This document shows, piece after piece, positions 33,391 to 41,133 of a stretch of DNA of 48,021 nucleotides. A program made the translations under genes and the position numbers. Positions within the stretch are counted from its first letter, which is position 1, and each line of letters starts with the position of its first letter. The DNA comes from an uncultured Pelagibacteraceae bacterium (GTDB lineage Bacteria; Pseudomonadota; Alphaproteobacteria; Pelagibacterales; Pelagibacteraceae). The notes beneath the pieces are model-generated. The model worked only from the letters and a program-made list of their open reading frames with translations, was not told the origin of the DNA and did not search any database. The stretch spans positions 1 through 48,021 of the forward strand of contig CACBQD010000013.1 in the NCBI GenBank assembly GCA_902541285.1. The letters run 5' to 3'.

Positions 33391-34178
33391 TAATTTTCTT
33401 TTTTTCTTAAGTTTGACTTTCCAAGATAGCTCTCAATTACTTTTTCATTTTTTTTGACTTGTTCAGATGTTCCTTCAAATAAAACTGAACCATCTGCCAT
33501 TACTATTACCGGATCACACATTCTGCTTATAAAATCCATATCATGCTCTATCATACAAAAAGTATAATTTTTTTCTTTATTCAATTTTAATATTGCAGTT
33601 CCTAAATCTTTTAAAAGTGTTCGATTAACTCCAGCTCCCACTTCATCAAGTAAAACCAATTTTGCATCAACCATCATAGTTCTTCCTAATTCTAATAATT
33701 TTTTTTGACCTCCTGAAAGATTTCCTGCCCTTTCATTAGCTAAATGCGTTAAATTAAGAAAATCTACAACCTCATAAGCTTTTTCTCTAATAACTTTTTC
33801 CTCTTTTTTAACAAGTCCAGGCTTAATAAGAGCATTTAATAAATTTTCTCCACTTTGATTTGATGGCACCATCATTAAGTTTTCTAAAACTGTTAAGTTT
33901 GAAAATTCATGTGCAATCTGAAAGGTTCTTAATAATCCTCTGCCAAACAATTCATGTGATGGTACATCGGTAATATTTTCATCATTAAATATTACCTCTC
34001 CATCATTAGATTTTAAATTTCCAGCTATTAAATTAAATAATGTTGATTTTCCTGAACCGTTTGGGCCAATTATTCCAGTGATTGAACCTGATCTAATATT
34101 TAATGAGCAATTGGATACTGCTGCTAGTCCTCCGAATAATTTTGTAAGATTATTTACCTGTAAGATATAGTCAGACAT
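33390..34178 (-). CDS. livG: LivG-type ABC ATPase (second Liv system)
   Basis: ATPase of 262 residues. Walker A is GPNGSGKSTLFN near residue 37, with the long LivG insert (GRGLLRTFQIAHEFSNLTVLENLM) after it, the signature LSGGQKKLLELGRTMM, Walker B VLLDEVGAGV and switch histidine in MIEHDMDF. Walker B has DEV where DEP is usual. It starts 1 nt after the ProC-like gene, making that gene part of the transport operon. Confidence 0.9.
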   Translation of the reverse strand: MSDYILQVNNLTKLFGGLAAVSNCSLNIRSGSITGIIGPNGSGKSTLFNLIAGNLKSNDGEVIFNDENITDVPSHELFGRGLLRTFQIAHEFSNLTVLENLMMVPSNQSGENLLNALIKPGLVKKEEKVIREKAYEVVDFLNLTHLANERAGNLSGGQKKLLELGRTMMVDAKLVLLDEVGAGVNRTLLKDLGTAILKLNKEKNYTFCMIEHDMDFISRMCDPVIVMADGSVLFEGTSEQVKKNEKVIESYLGKSNLRKKEN

Positions 34179-34179
34179 T

Positions 34180-34953
34180 TTACTTACTTTTTTTTAATCT
34201 ATTCAAGACACTATTTGCTGTTTTATTGAGAGATTTATAAAATCCAAGTTTTCTTAACTCTTTAACAGCTTGTTCATTTAAACCTTTTGGGGTTTGTGAA
34301 TTTTTAACAAGTACTTTTAAATCTTTATTTGAATTAATTTTTGCATCCTCTGATAAAGCAATAAATAAAGAGGTAATATACTTTTGAGAGTCAGTTCTAT
34401 TAATTCCCTTTTTTACTAACCATTCGCTCAAGGTTTGTAGTAACTCATAAAATGGTGCCATCATTGATGAAGTTGACCAAAAATTTAGTGATAAGTTTTC
34501 ATTTTTTATTTCAACAGATGTTCCAAGCTTATTGAAAAAATTTCTAACTTTTTTATCTGGTGGAAAAATTGGTACTGGTCCTTTTCTAAGAGAAATTGGA
34601 GGCAAAGGAATTGCTCTAATAATCTTAGTTTTAACTTTAATATATTTTTTTAATTCAGTCATTTTAATAGTTGATATAAAACTTATTATCGTTTGACCTT
34701 TTTTAAATTTTAGTTTTGGAAGAATACTTTTTCCAATTGTTGGTGTTACTGCTAAAAAAACCCAATTTGATTGATTTATAATATTCTGATTATCAGTAGA
34801 TATTTTTATCTTTTTGCTTTTTCTTTTAAGTTCACTTGAAATTTTTGAATTTCTCTTTGAAACAATTATTTTATTAATTTTTAATTTTGATCCCAGTATT
34901 CCGTTGATTACTGATTTTGAGATATGTCCTGTACCAATAAATCCGATTTTCAT
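34180..34953 (-). CDS. ProC-family (pyrroline-5-carboxylate reductase-like) oxidoreductase
   Basis: 257 residues, close to ProC length. The Rossmann motif is IGFIGTGHISKSVINGIL at 3-20; VFLAVTP near residue 69 replaces the family's AVKP, and RAIPLPPISLRKGP near residue 114 replaces the usual RxMPNTP. In the C-terminal dimer domain the SPGGTT loop reads TPKGLNEQAV. So the fold is ProC, but several active-site positions differ; another cyclic imine or related substrate is likely. Lies between the glutarate hydroxylase gene and livG. Confidence 0.75.
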   Translation of the reverse strand: MKIGFIGTGHISKSVINGILGSKLKINKIIVSKRNSKISSELKRKSKKIKISTDNQNIINQSNWVFLAVTPTIGKSILPKLKFKKGQTIISFISTIKMTELKKYIKVKTKIIRAIPLPPISLRKGPVPIFPPDKKVRNFFNKLGTSVEIKNENLSLNFWSTSSMMAPFYELLQTLSEWLVKKGINRTDSQKYITSLFIALSEDAKINSNKDLKVLVKNSQTPKGLNEQAVKELRKLGFYKSLNKTANSVLNRLKKSK

Positions 34954-34986
34954 GATAAACTAAGTGATTATTATCACTAAAATTAA

Positions 34987-35907
34987 TTAATTAGTAAAAA
35001 AAGAACCTCTTATTCTTAGTAATTCTCTTGATAATTTTTTATTTTCTACAAATGGTTTTCTACCATGAAGCCAGAAATAGTTATTTGCAACTACTGAAAA
35101 GCCAACTGGTAAAGGCATTACAATCTTTTTTTGACTTCCCTCTAAAGAATCTGACAATTTTTGTAGAAATAGTCCTTGTTCCATATTTTTAGGCTCAGGA
35201 AATTGGTCTATGTAAGAAATTTGTGGTTTTCCATTTTCGTCTTCTGAAAAAACAGGATGTTCCACCTTGTAATCAACATTTTTACTTTTTGGGGAACCCC
35301 ATATAAAGTTTTGTTTTCCAACTTTATCATTAGTTAAGCTATCTAAATGTTCCCAATCATCAAGGTGTAACATTGCAGTTTCACCTCCTTGAACATTTTC
35401 TTCCTCCATTTTTAACATTAACAACCAATCAGTTTTTTCTTTGACGTAAGTTCCATCAGTATGAAGATCCATATTAGTATACGCTTTTCTAAGATATGAG
35501 TCACTATTGTCCTCATGTTTAACATGAAATCTCGCATAATATTTTCCAGCCATTGAATCAAAATTTGGATTACCAAGTAAGTGTGTTACAGCTGTTGATA
35601 ATTTAACAAGAAAATTATTATCAATTTTTTTGGATTTATTTTTAGGCCCTATAATAAAACAACCAGTATCTCTATCTCTTAAAACTGAGTTTATAAATTT
35701 TCCAAGCTTTCCACCTGTTGAATCGTCTAAAGATTTTGCAAGTGTAAATCTAGTAAAAGGTTTATATTCAAGAGCTGTAATATCAAATTTTTTAAAAGGA
35801 AATATTAATTTATCTATAATTTCATCTTCAATTTTAATATTTATTATTCTTTTGGAATAGTCACTTAATGAAATATCAAACCCTTGAATAGTATCTAAGC
35901 TATCCAT
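34987..35907 (-). CDS. glaH: Glutarate 2-hydroxylase, CsiD/GlaH family
   Basis: Fe(II)/2-oxoglutarate dioxygenase that turns glutarate into L-2-hydroxyglutarate, a step of lysine breakdown through cadaverine and 5-aminovalerate. 306 residues. It resembles E. coli CsiD from memory: DSMAGKYYARFHVKHEDNSDSYLR at 117-140, LHTDGTYV with iron ligands His149 and Asp151, LHLDDWEHLD at 180-189, SYIDQFPEPK and FWLHGRKPF with His281; Arg300 suits 2-oxoglutarate. The N-terminus has TLAKSLDD as in CsiD. No L-2-hydroxyglutarate oxidase or cadaverine gene is in the window. It sits between the exported pentapeptide gene (5 nt) and the ProC-like gene (33 nt). Confidence 0.88.
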   Translation of the reverse strand: MDSLDTIQGFDISLSDYSKRIINIKIEDEIIDKLIFPFKKFDITALEYKPFTRFTLAKSLDDSTGGKLGKFINSVLRDRDTGCFIIGPKNKSKKIDNNFLVKLSTAVTHLLGNPNFDSMAGKYYARFHVKHEDNSDSYLRKAYTNMDLHTDGTYVKEKTDWLLMLKMEEENVQGGETAMLHLDDWEHLDSLTNDKVGKQNFIWGSPKSKNVDYKVEHPVFSEDENGKPQISYIDQFPEPKNMEQGLFLQKLSDSLEGSQKKIVMPLPVGFSVVANNYFWLHGRKPFVENKKLSRELLRIRGSFFTN

Positions 35908-35912
35908 TATAA

Positions 35913-36419
35913 TTATTTATTACAAACCCCAATTGAATTTGGTCCACATGTTTCACCATTGGTCCATGTAGCTCCTATTAAATTTGCTCCATCAAAATTA
36001 GCATTGGTCATATTTGATGAGGTAAAATTAGCTTCCATTAAATTTGCGTTTTGAAAATTTGCTTCAATTAATGTTGAGCCCATAAAATCAACTCTTGTCA
36101 TATTTGCTCCTGTAAAATTAGCTTTTTCAAAATTTCCACCAACTAGAGTTGACTCATATAAGTTAGCTCTTACAAATGTTGACTCTGGAAAAGTTCCAAA
36201 TGACAAATTTGATGTCATCATAATACTTTTATCAAAATTTACTTGTATAAAACTTGCAAATGATAAATTTGAGTTAGGCAAATAACTGCCTTGTAAATCC
36301 TGTCCATCTGAAAATCTACAGTTAGTATAATCAACACCATCTGTTAAAGGATCATCACATGCTGCTTGTGAAATACCTGGTATTAAAACTAAGAACAATA
36401 GTAAAATAATTTTTTTCAT
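35913..36419 (-). CDS. Exported pentapeptide-repeat protein
   Basis: 168 residues. A signal peptide (MKKIILLLFLVLIPGISQA) is followed by CDDPLTDGVDYTNC, then about 20 tandem pentapeptide repeats of the A(N/D)(L/F/M)xx type from about residue 38 to 152, such as ANFTGANMTRVDF and ANLMEANFTSSNM. These should fold as a right-handed square beta-helix in the periplasm. Four cysteines at the two ends could form caps. Function unknown; its place in a liv operon, next to azlD and glaH, may be only co-transcription. Confidence 0.8.
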   Translation of the reverse strand: MKKIILLLFLVLIPGISQAACDDPLTDGVDYTNCRFSDGQDLQGSYLPNSNLSFASFIQVNFDKSIMMTSNLSFGTFPESTFVRANLYESTLVGGNFEKANFTGANMTRVDFMGSTLIEANFQNANLMEANFTSSNMTNANFDGANLIGATWTNGETCGPNSIGVCNK

Positions 36420-36746
36420 TTATATCGTAAAGCTACTTAATAAAAACATAATGATAGCAGAGAATAAAGTTGGGTAAACTAAATTATTTCTAGTTAATTT
36501 AAAAATTATTATTGCTAAAAGCACAACAATAAATCTAGACAAATAATTACTGTCAGAAAGTGCACCAGCTGGAAATATTATCATTCTAGAAATTAAAGCA
36601 GCCAATGTCGAATAGGCTAAATAATTAAACCACCTATATATTTTAGTATTTTCATCTATTATTTCAGATGTAAAAGCTCCTAAAAACCTTGAAATATAAG
36701 TAGCTAAAGACGTAATAACTATTATTAAAACAATATTAGCTGACAT
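36420..36746 (-). CDS. azlD: AzlD family branched-chain amino acid exporter subunit
   Basis: Small inner-membrane protein of 108 residues with about four helices. ITSLATYISRFLGAF near residue 11 and a YLAYSTLAALISRMIIFP segment near residue 47 are AzlD-like. It overlaps azlC by 11 nt, the usual pairing. Together they form an exporter for branched-chain amino acids (as BrnFE) or relatives; here it sits beside importers. Confidence 0.8.
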   Translation of the reverse strand: MSANIVLIIVITSLATYISRFLGAFTSEIIDENTKIYRWFNYLAYSTLAALISRMIIFPAGALSDSNYLSRFIVVLLAIIIFKLTRNNLVYPTLFSAIIMFLLSSFTI

Positions 36747-37440
36747 TTTTCTCTCCTATTACAAAAGCAACAGTTCCCGCTATAAACCCACCGATCAAAA
36801 CACACCAATCAGGGCTAATAGGATAAAATAAAGGTCCTAAGATAGCTCCTAAAATTATTGAAACATTTAATTGTATAGACTTCATCACCCCTATCATTGT
36901 ACAAGTAAAATAAATTGGATTAATTATAGCTAGTCCAATCATCATCTCTCTATTTAAGAAATCAGCTGAGTAATAGCCTAAGACCGTTGAAAAAATTGCT
37001 ATCAACCAAGTTGCAGTTCCAATTCCAATCCAAAAGTCGACTCTATATTTTTTTTCAATTTCTTTATAATTATTTTTAAGGATTAACCACGAAGATACCG
37101 CAACAAAGTGGCATGAAAGATAATACTTCCACCTCGGTTGGCTTTGATGCTTTAATAATGGCATTAAAGATACAGTCATCGGATACAACCTTGCGTTCAC
37201 CAACCAAACAGCAAAAAACAAATTAAGTAATGAAACTCCTATCAATATCGATTCTGCCATCACAAGTGAGCCAGGTAACGCATAAGTTAAAAAGGTAGAA
37301 AAAATACTTTCTTGAATTGTAAAACCTAAATTTTTTAATAAAGCTCCAATTGCTAAAAAACTTAATCCAAGAGCAATTGCAGGGCTATCGAATTCTTTTG
37401 CACAAAGAATTCCTTTAAAAAAGTATTTTGAGTTAATCAT
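36736..37440 (-). CDS. azlC: AzlC family branched-chain amino acid exporter subunit
   Basis: Inner-membrane protein of 234 residues with about seven helices. SPAIALGLSFLAIGALLKNLGF near residue 18, YALPGSLVMAESIL and VWLVNARLYPMTVSLMPLL are AzlC hallmarks. Its ATG overlaps the livF stop (ATGA), so it is in the first liv operon, and it overlaps azlD. An exporter and an importer in one operon could protect against over-accumulation of an amino acid. Confidence 0.83.
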   Translation of the reverse strand: MINSKYFFKGILCAKEFDSPAIALGLSFLAIGALLKNLGFTIQESIFSTFLTYALPGSLVMAESILIGVSLLNLFFAVWLVNARLYPMTVSLMPLLKHQSQPRWKYYLSCHFVAVSSWLILKNNYKEIEKKYRVDFWIGIGTATWLIAIFSTVLGYYSADFLNREMMIGLAIINPIYFTCTMIGVMKSIQLNVSIILGAILGPLFYPISPDWCVLIGGFIAGTVAFVIGEKNVS

Positions 37441-38222
37441 CCGCCTAGAAATAGACGTCCAACATCATCATTTTTAAGTAAATCATCACCTCTTCCAGCT
37501 ATTGCCGTTTGGCCAGATACTAATACATATCCTATATCAGAAAACTCTAAACCTTTTTTGGCATTTTGCTCAACTAGAATAATTGTTTTCTTTTCATTTT
37601 TTTGTAGGTCACCTAAAATCTCAAATACCATATCAATATATCTCGGCTCTAGTCCAATAGAAGGTTCATCAACCAAAAGAACAGAAGGTTTCATTACTAA
37701 AGCTCTTGATATTTCTAATAATCTTCTTTCACCGCCTGATAAAACTTTTGCTGGTTGATTTCTTCTATTTCTTAATCTTTCATATTTATCTAAAATTTTT
37801 TCTGCCTCTTGATACGACTCTTCTGTTTTATCTTTAATAAAACCACCCATTAATAAATTTTCCTCTACAGTCATATCTGGAAAAACTGAGTTATCTTGCA
37901 GAATATAAGCTATACCAACTGACTTCAATTTTTCAGCTGGAGTTAAATTAGTTATTTCTTTTCCATCGATTTCTATTTTGCCTGAGAAAATATTTGTAAA
38001 CCCATATATTGAATGAAGTATTGTTGATTTGCCAGCTCCATTGGGACCAATTAAGCATAATGATTGTGCTTTACTTACAAATAAATCAAAATTATGAAGA
38101 ATTTCCATTTTACCATATCCTGCGTTTAAATTTTTTATAGTTAAATGAATATCTTCTGAGGATAAGTTTTTTAGATCCTCCGCACCAGGTGCTTTTCCTA
38201 AGACTTCATATTGATTAGACAT
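37437..38222 (-). CDS. livF: LivF-type ABC ATPase (first Liv system)
   Basis: ATPase of 261 residues. It has an N-terminal extension of about 28 residues (MSNQYEVLGKAPGAEDLKN) before the ABC core, which is absent from the second LivF. Walker A is GPNGAGKSTILH, the signature LSGGERRLLEISRALV, Walker B VLLVDEPSIGL, and VEQNAKKGL replaces the histidine. GRLFLGG ends it. Neighbouring junctions overlap by 1-4 nt. Confidence 0.9.
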   Translation of the reverse strand: MSNQYEVLGKAPGAEDLKNLSSEDIHLTIKNLNAGYGKMEILHNFDLFVSKAQSLCLIGPNGAGKSTILHSIYGFTNIFSGKIEIDGKEITNLTPAEKLKSVGIAYILQDNSVFPDMTVEENLLMGGFIKDKTEESYQEAEKILDKYERLRNRRNQPAKVLSGGERRLLEISRALVMKPSVLLVDEPSIGLEPRYIDMVFEILGDLQKNEKKTIILVEQNAKKGLEFSDIGYVLVSGQTAIAGRGDDLLKNDDVGRLFLGG

Positions 38223-38962
38223 TATTGAGCCCCCAAATATGCATCAACTACTCTTTTATCATTTTTGATTTCTTCAGGAGTGCCATTTGCAAGCATTTTG
38301 CCATGAGCAAGACAAAATATATCTTCAGCTAATTGCATAATTACTCTCATATTGTGCTCAATAACCAGCAATGTTATTCCAAAATCCTGATTAACTTTTA
38401 TTAGTCTATCAATAATTCCATTAATTAAAGTAGGATTTATTCCTGCTGTTGGCTCGTCTAATAATAGCATTTCTGGTTCATTCATTAGTGCCATTGCAAG
38501 TTCTAATAACTTTTGCTGACCAAATGATAAGTCTCCTGCTCTAAGTTTTCTTTTTTGATACAAGCCAACAAAATTAAGTAAATTTTCTGCTTTTTCTGTA
38601 AGCTCTTTTGGAATTTTTGAGAATATTTTAAACAAACTTTCATCACTACCTTTGTGACTGATAAGCATATTATCTACACAATTTAATTTTCCATAAATTC
38701 TAGTTTGCTGAAATGTTCTTAGCAATCCTAGTTTTGCAATTACTGGTACTGGTAATTCTGATACTTCTTTTCCATTAAACTTAATTGAACCATTGTCTAT
38801 TGGATATGTGCCGACTATTGAATTAAACAATGTAGTTTTACCAGATCCATTAGGTCCTATAAGACCAACTATCTTTCCTTTTTCAACCGACATTGAAATA
38901 TCAACATTAGCTTTAACACCTCCGAATGATTTACTTACGTTGTTTACTTCTAAAATACTCAT
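38222..38962 (-). CDS. livG: LivG-type ABC ATPase (first Liv system)
   Basis: ATPase of 246 residues. Walker A is GPNGSGKTTLFN, the LivG insert reads LGLLRTFQQTRIYGKL, the signature is LSFGQQKLLELAMALM (LSFGQ instead of LSGGQ), Walker B is LLLDEPTAGINP, and the switch histidine is in VIEHNMRV. It overlaps livM by 4 nt and livF by 1 nt. Confidence 0.9.
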   Translation of the reverse strand: MSILEVNNVSKSFGGVKANVDISMSVEKGKIVGLIGPNGSGKTTLFNSIVGTYPIDNGSIKFNGKEVSELPVPVIAKLGLLRTFQQTRIYGKLNCVDNMLISHKGSDESLFKIFSKIPKELTEKAENLLNFVGLYQKRKLRAGDLSFGQQKLLELAMALMNEPEMLLLDEPTAGINPTLINGIIDRLIKVNQDFGITLLVIEHNMRVIMQLAEDIFCLAHGKMLANGTPEEIKNDKRVVDAYLGAQ

Positions 38963-40011
38963 TTTAATTCTACCTGTGCTTTTCGATCTGCTTCATCAAT
39001 AACTTCACCAAATCTTTCTGGATATTTTTCTCTTAACCATCCCATTAATCCCTCTGGGAAATAAATTACTATAACTACGATTAAAACTCCTAATGCAACA
39101 TATTGCCAACCAAGGAAGAATGTCCAAAAACCCTCTTTAAAAAAATGAAATAAAGTTGCACCTATAATTGGGCCCCATAAAGTTCCCTTACCTCCAAGGA
39201 TTGCCATTAAAACCATGAATACACCCATTTCTCTTCCATCAAATGCAACATCTGTTGAATCGATATAACCAACTAGACCTCCCATTATTCCACCAGCAAG
39301 ACCACAAAAGAAAGCTGAAATCATCCATCCAGTTATTTTGTATTTCATAGTCTCAATCCCCATCGCTTCAGCTTTGTCTTCATTATCTCTGATAGCATTC
39401 AGAATTAATCTAAACCTTGTTGTATAAATTGCTCTTACAGCAATGAATGTAAGTACCAATGCACCAAAACTTAAAAAATAAAAAAACTCACCTCTTGCCT
39501 CAAGACCTCCTATGTTTGGAAAAGGAGGTGTGGTAAAGCCTTGTCCAGCTCCAATAATTTCAATACCACCAGAAATTTCTCCTGCCGCAACTCCTAAACC
39601 TAAGGTACAAATTGCAAAATAATGACCTCTTAATCCTAAGATTGCGTAGCCAATTAATCCAGCAACAATTGTTGGGACTACCGCAGCAACTACAAGTCCA
39701 GCTGCCATACCTTGAAAAAATTGTGAAGGAGTATGTACAAAAGTTTTTTCACCACCACTTTCAGTCCATTCAGCTAAAGGAAAAAACATACCAACTTGAA
39801 CAGATGCACAGAGATACATTCCCAAACCATAAAAAAGAATATTTCCAAATGTGTTGTAGCCCATTTCACCACCTTGGATATTCCAAGTAGTTGCTAGAAC
39901 AATTAAAACACATAGAATTGATAATTGAACTTTAAAAGCTGGAAAAATAAATGGTGCAACTAAACCGAATACTAAAATTCCAATGTACAAGATCCAACTA
40001 TTTTTGTTCAT
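38959..40011 (-). CDS. livM: LivM-type ABC permease (first Liv system)
   Basis: Inner-membrane permease of 350 residues, usual LivM length. TWNIQGGEMGYNTFGNILFYGLGMY near residue 42, the ATPase contact loop LNAIRDNEDKAEAMGIE near residue 205 and GGKGTLWGPIIGATLFHFF near residue 274 are typical. A polar C-terminal tail (EKYPERFGEVIDEADRK) extends into the cytoplasm. Its start lies 14 nt inside the upstream small gene. Confidence 0.9.
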   Translation of the reverse strand: MNKNSWILYIGILVFGLVAPFIFPAFKVQLSILCVLIVLATTWNIQGGEMGYNTFGNILFYGLGMYLCASVQVGMFFPLAEWTESGGEKTFVHTPSQFFQGMAAGLVVAAVVPTIVAGLIGYAILGLRGHYFAICTLGLGVAAGEISGGIEIIGAGQGFTTPPFPNIGGLEARGEFFYFLSFGALVLTFIAVRAIYTTRFRLILNAIRDNEDKAEAMGIETMKYKITGWMISAFFCGLAGGIMGGLVGYIDSTDVAFDGREMGVFMVLMAILGGKGTLWGPIIGATLFHFFKEGFWTFFLGWQYVALGVLIVVIVIYFPEGLMGWLREKYPERFGEVIDEADRKAQVELK

Positions 40012-40180
40012 ACAAACTCTCTATTTTATCTCTAAAATCTTTATCAACTGTAAAATAATGTCCATTTTCTTCATGAAGACTAGATCCTGTTGAATGATAT
40101 TGATCTAAGTGTTTTTTAAATTTGACAATATCCACTTCTATCAATTCGCCATTATCATCCTTAATTTTAACTTTTTTCAC
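39998..40180 (-). CDS. Small 60-residue protein between livH and livM
   Basis: Unrecognised soluble protein, charged, starting at GTG. MKKVKIKDDNGELIEVDI and FKKHLDQYHSTGSSLHEENG are followed by FTVDKDFRDKIESLYEQK. It has no signal peptide or helix for the membrane. Its GTG overlaps the livH stop (GTGA), and its end overlaps livM by 14 nt, so it is translationally coupled in the operon; this is the main evidence that it is real. A role in regulating or assembling the transporter is only a guess. Confidence 0.7.
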   Translation of the reverse strand: MKKVKIKDDNGELIEVDIVKFKKHLDQYHSTGSSLHEENGHYFTVDKDFRDKIESLYEQK

Positions 40181-41070
40181 TTTAAATACTCTCTCTTTCT
40201 TGAAAGTTTAAATCTTCTGTAAACTAAAATTAAAACTAATAATAAAAATACTGAACCAATTCTAAATTCTGTGCCAAGAATGTAATCTGCAAATTCTTCA
40301 AATATTCCCAATCCCATACCTGACATAGCTACTCCAGGTAAATTTCCTAATCCTGCAACAATTACGATCATAAATGATCTTATAGTGTATGGTAATCCCA
40401 TATAAGGATGGATTGTAAAAGTTATTGAAATTAAAGCTCCAGCTACACCGCATAATGCAGCATTTATTCCAAATGTTGCAGCATAAACTTTTTCTGTATC
40501 AACACCTAAAATCTTTGCTGCTCTTGCATTTTGAGCTGTTGCTCTAATAGCACGACCTAATTTTGATCTTTTCATATAAACGACTAAACAAATTGCAAAG
40601 ACAATGCTTATAAAAGCAGAAAATATTTTAGAGTTTGGTAAAACAACATTATTATCAAATAACATTGTAGTTCCATATCCAGAATTAGCTAAAACAACGT
40701 CTGCTCCAAATGCGAAGTTCATTAATTGCATGAAAAGAATACTAATTCCAAATGTTGCTAATATTGAAATAAAGAGATCTCTGTCTACAACTTTATTTAT
40801 AACTAATTTATAAATTGCAATTCCAACGAAATACATAATTATAGGAGAGACAATTACTCCCCAGGCTGGATGAATACCATAGAGATACATAAAATATGCA
40901 ATGTAACCACCCAATATAACTAGGTCTCCCTGTGCAATGTTAATTATATTCATTACACCCCATTGTAGTGCCATTCCATATGCAATTAATGCAAAAAGTA
41001 TGCCAAGCAAAAGTCCATCAAGACATGCTTGAATTGTTATCATTGGATATTGGAAGACTAAAAAATCCAT
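40177..41070 (-). CDS. livH: LivH-type ABC permease (first Liv system)
   Basis: Inner-membrane permease of 297 residues, usual length. LDGLLLGILFALIAYGMALQWGVMNIINIAQGD is the LivH opening near residue 18; the contact loop is IRATAQNARAAKILGVDTEKV near residue 190, and VIVAGLGNLPGVAMSGMGLGIFE near residue 235. It is separated from livJ by a terminator hairpin, so expression of the permease genes probably depends on read-through. Confidence 0.9.
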   Translation of the reverse strand: MDFLVFQYPMITIQACLDGLLLGILFALIAYGMALQWGVMNIINIAQGDLVILGGYIAYFMYLYGIHPAWGVIVSPIIMYFVGIAIYKLVINKVVDRDLFISILATFGISILFMQLMNFAFGADVVLANSGYGTTMLFDNNVVLPNSKIFSAFISIVFAICLVVYMKRSKLGRAIRATAQNARAAKILGVDTEKVYAATFGINAALCGVAGALISITFTIHPYMGLPYTIRSFMIVIVAGLGNLPGVAMSGMGLGIFEEFADYILGTEFRIGSVFLLLVLILVYRRFKLSRKREYLK

Positions 41071-41090
41071 AATTTAATTTTGATTTCTAT

Positions 41091-41120
41091 AAAAAAAAGC
41101 CCCCTATTTCTAGGGGGCTT
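41091..41120 (-). terminator. Intrinsic terminator or attenuator between livJ and livH
   Basis: On the minus strand a 10-bp perfect hairpin (arms 41120-41111 and 41106-41097, AAGCCCCCTA type, 4-nt loop) is followed by eight T (41098-41091). It ends most livJ transcripts and allows reduced read-through into livH, giving an excess of binding protein over membrane subunits. Confidence 0.9.
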
Positions 41121-41133
41121 AAATGTTTTTTTT

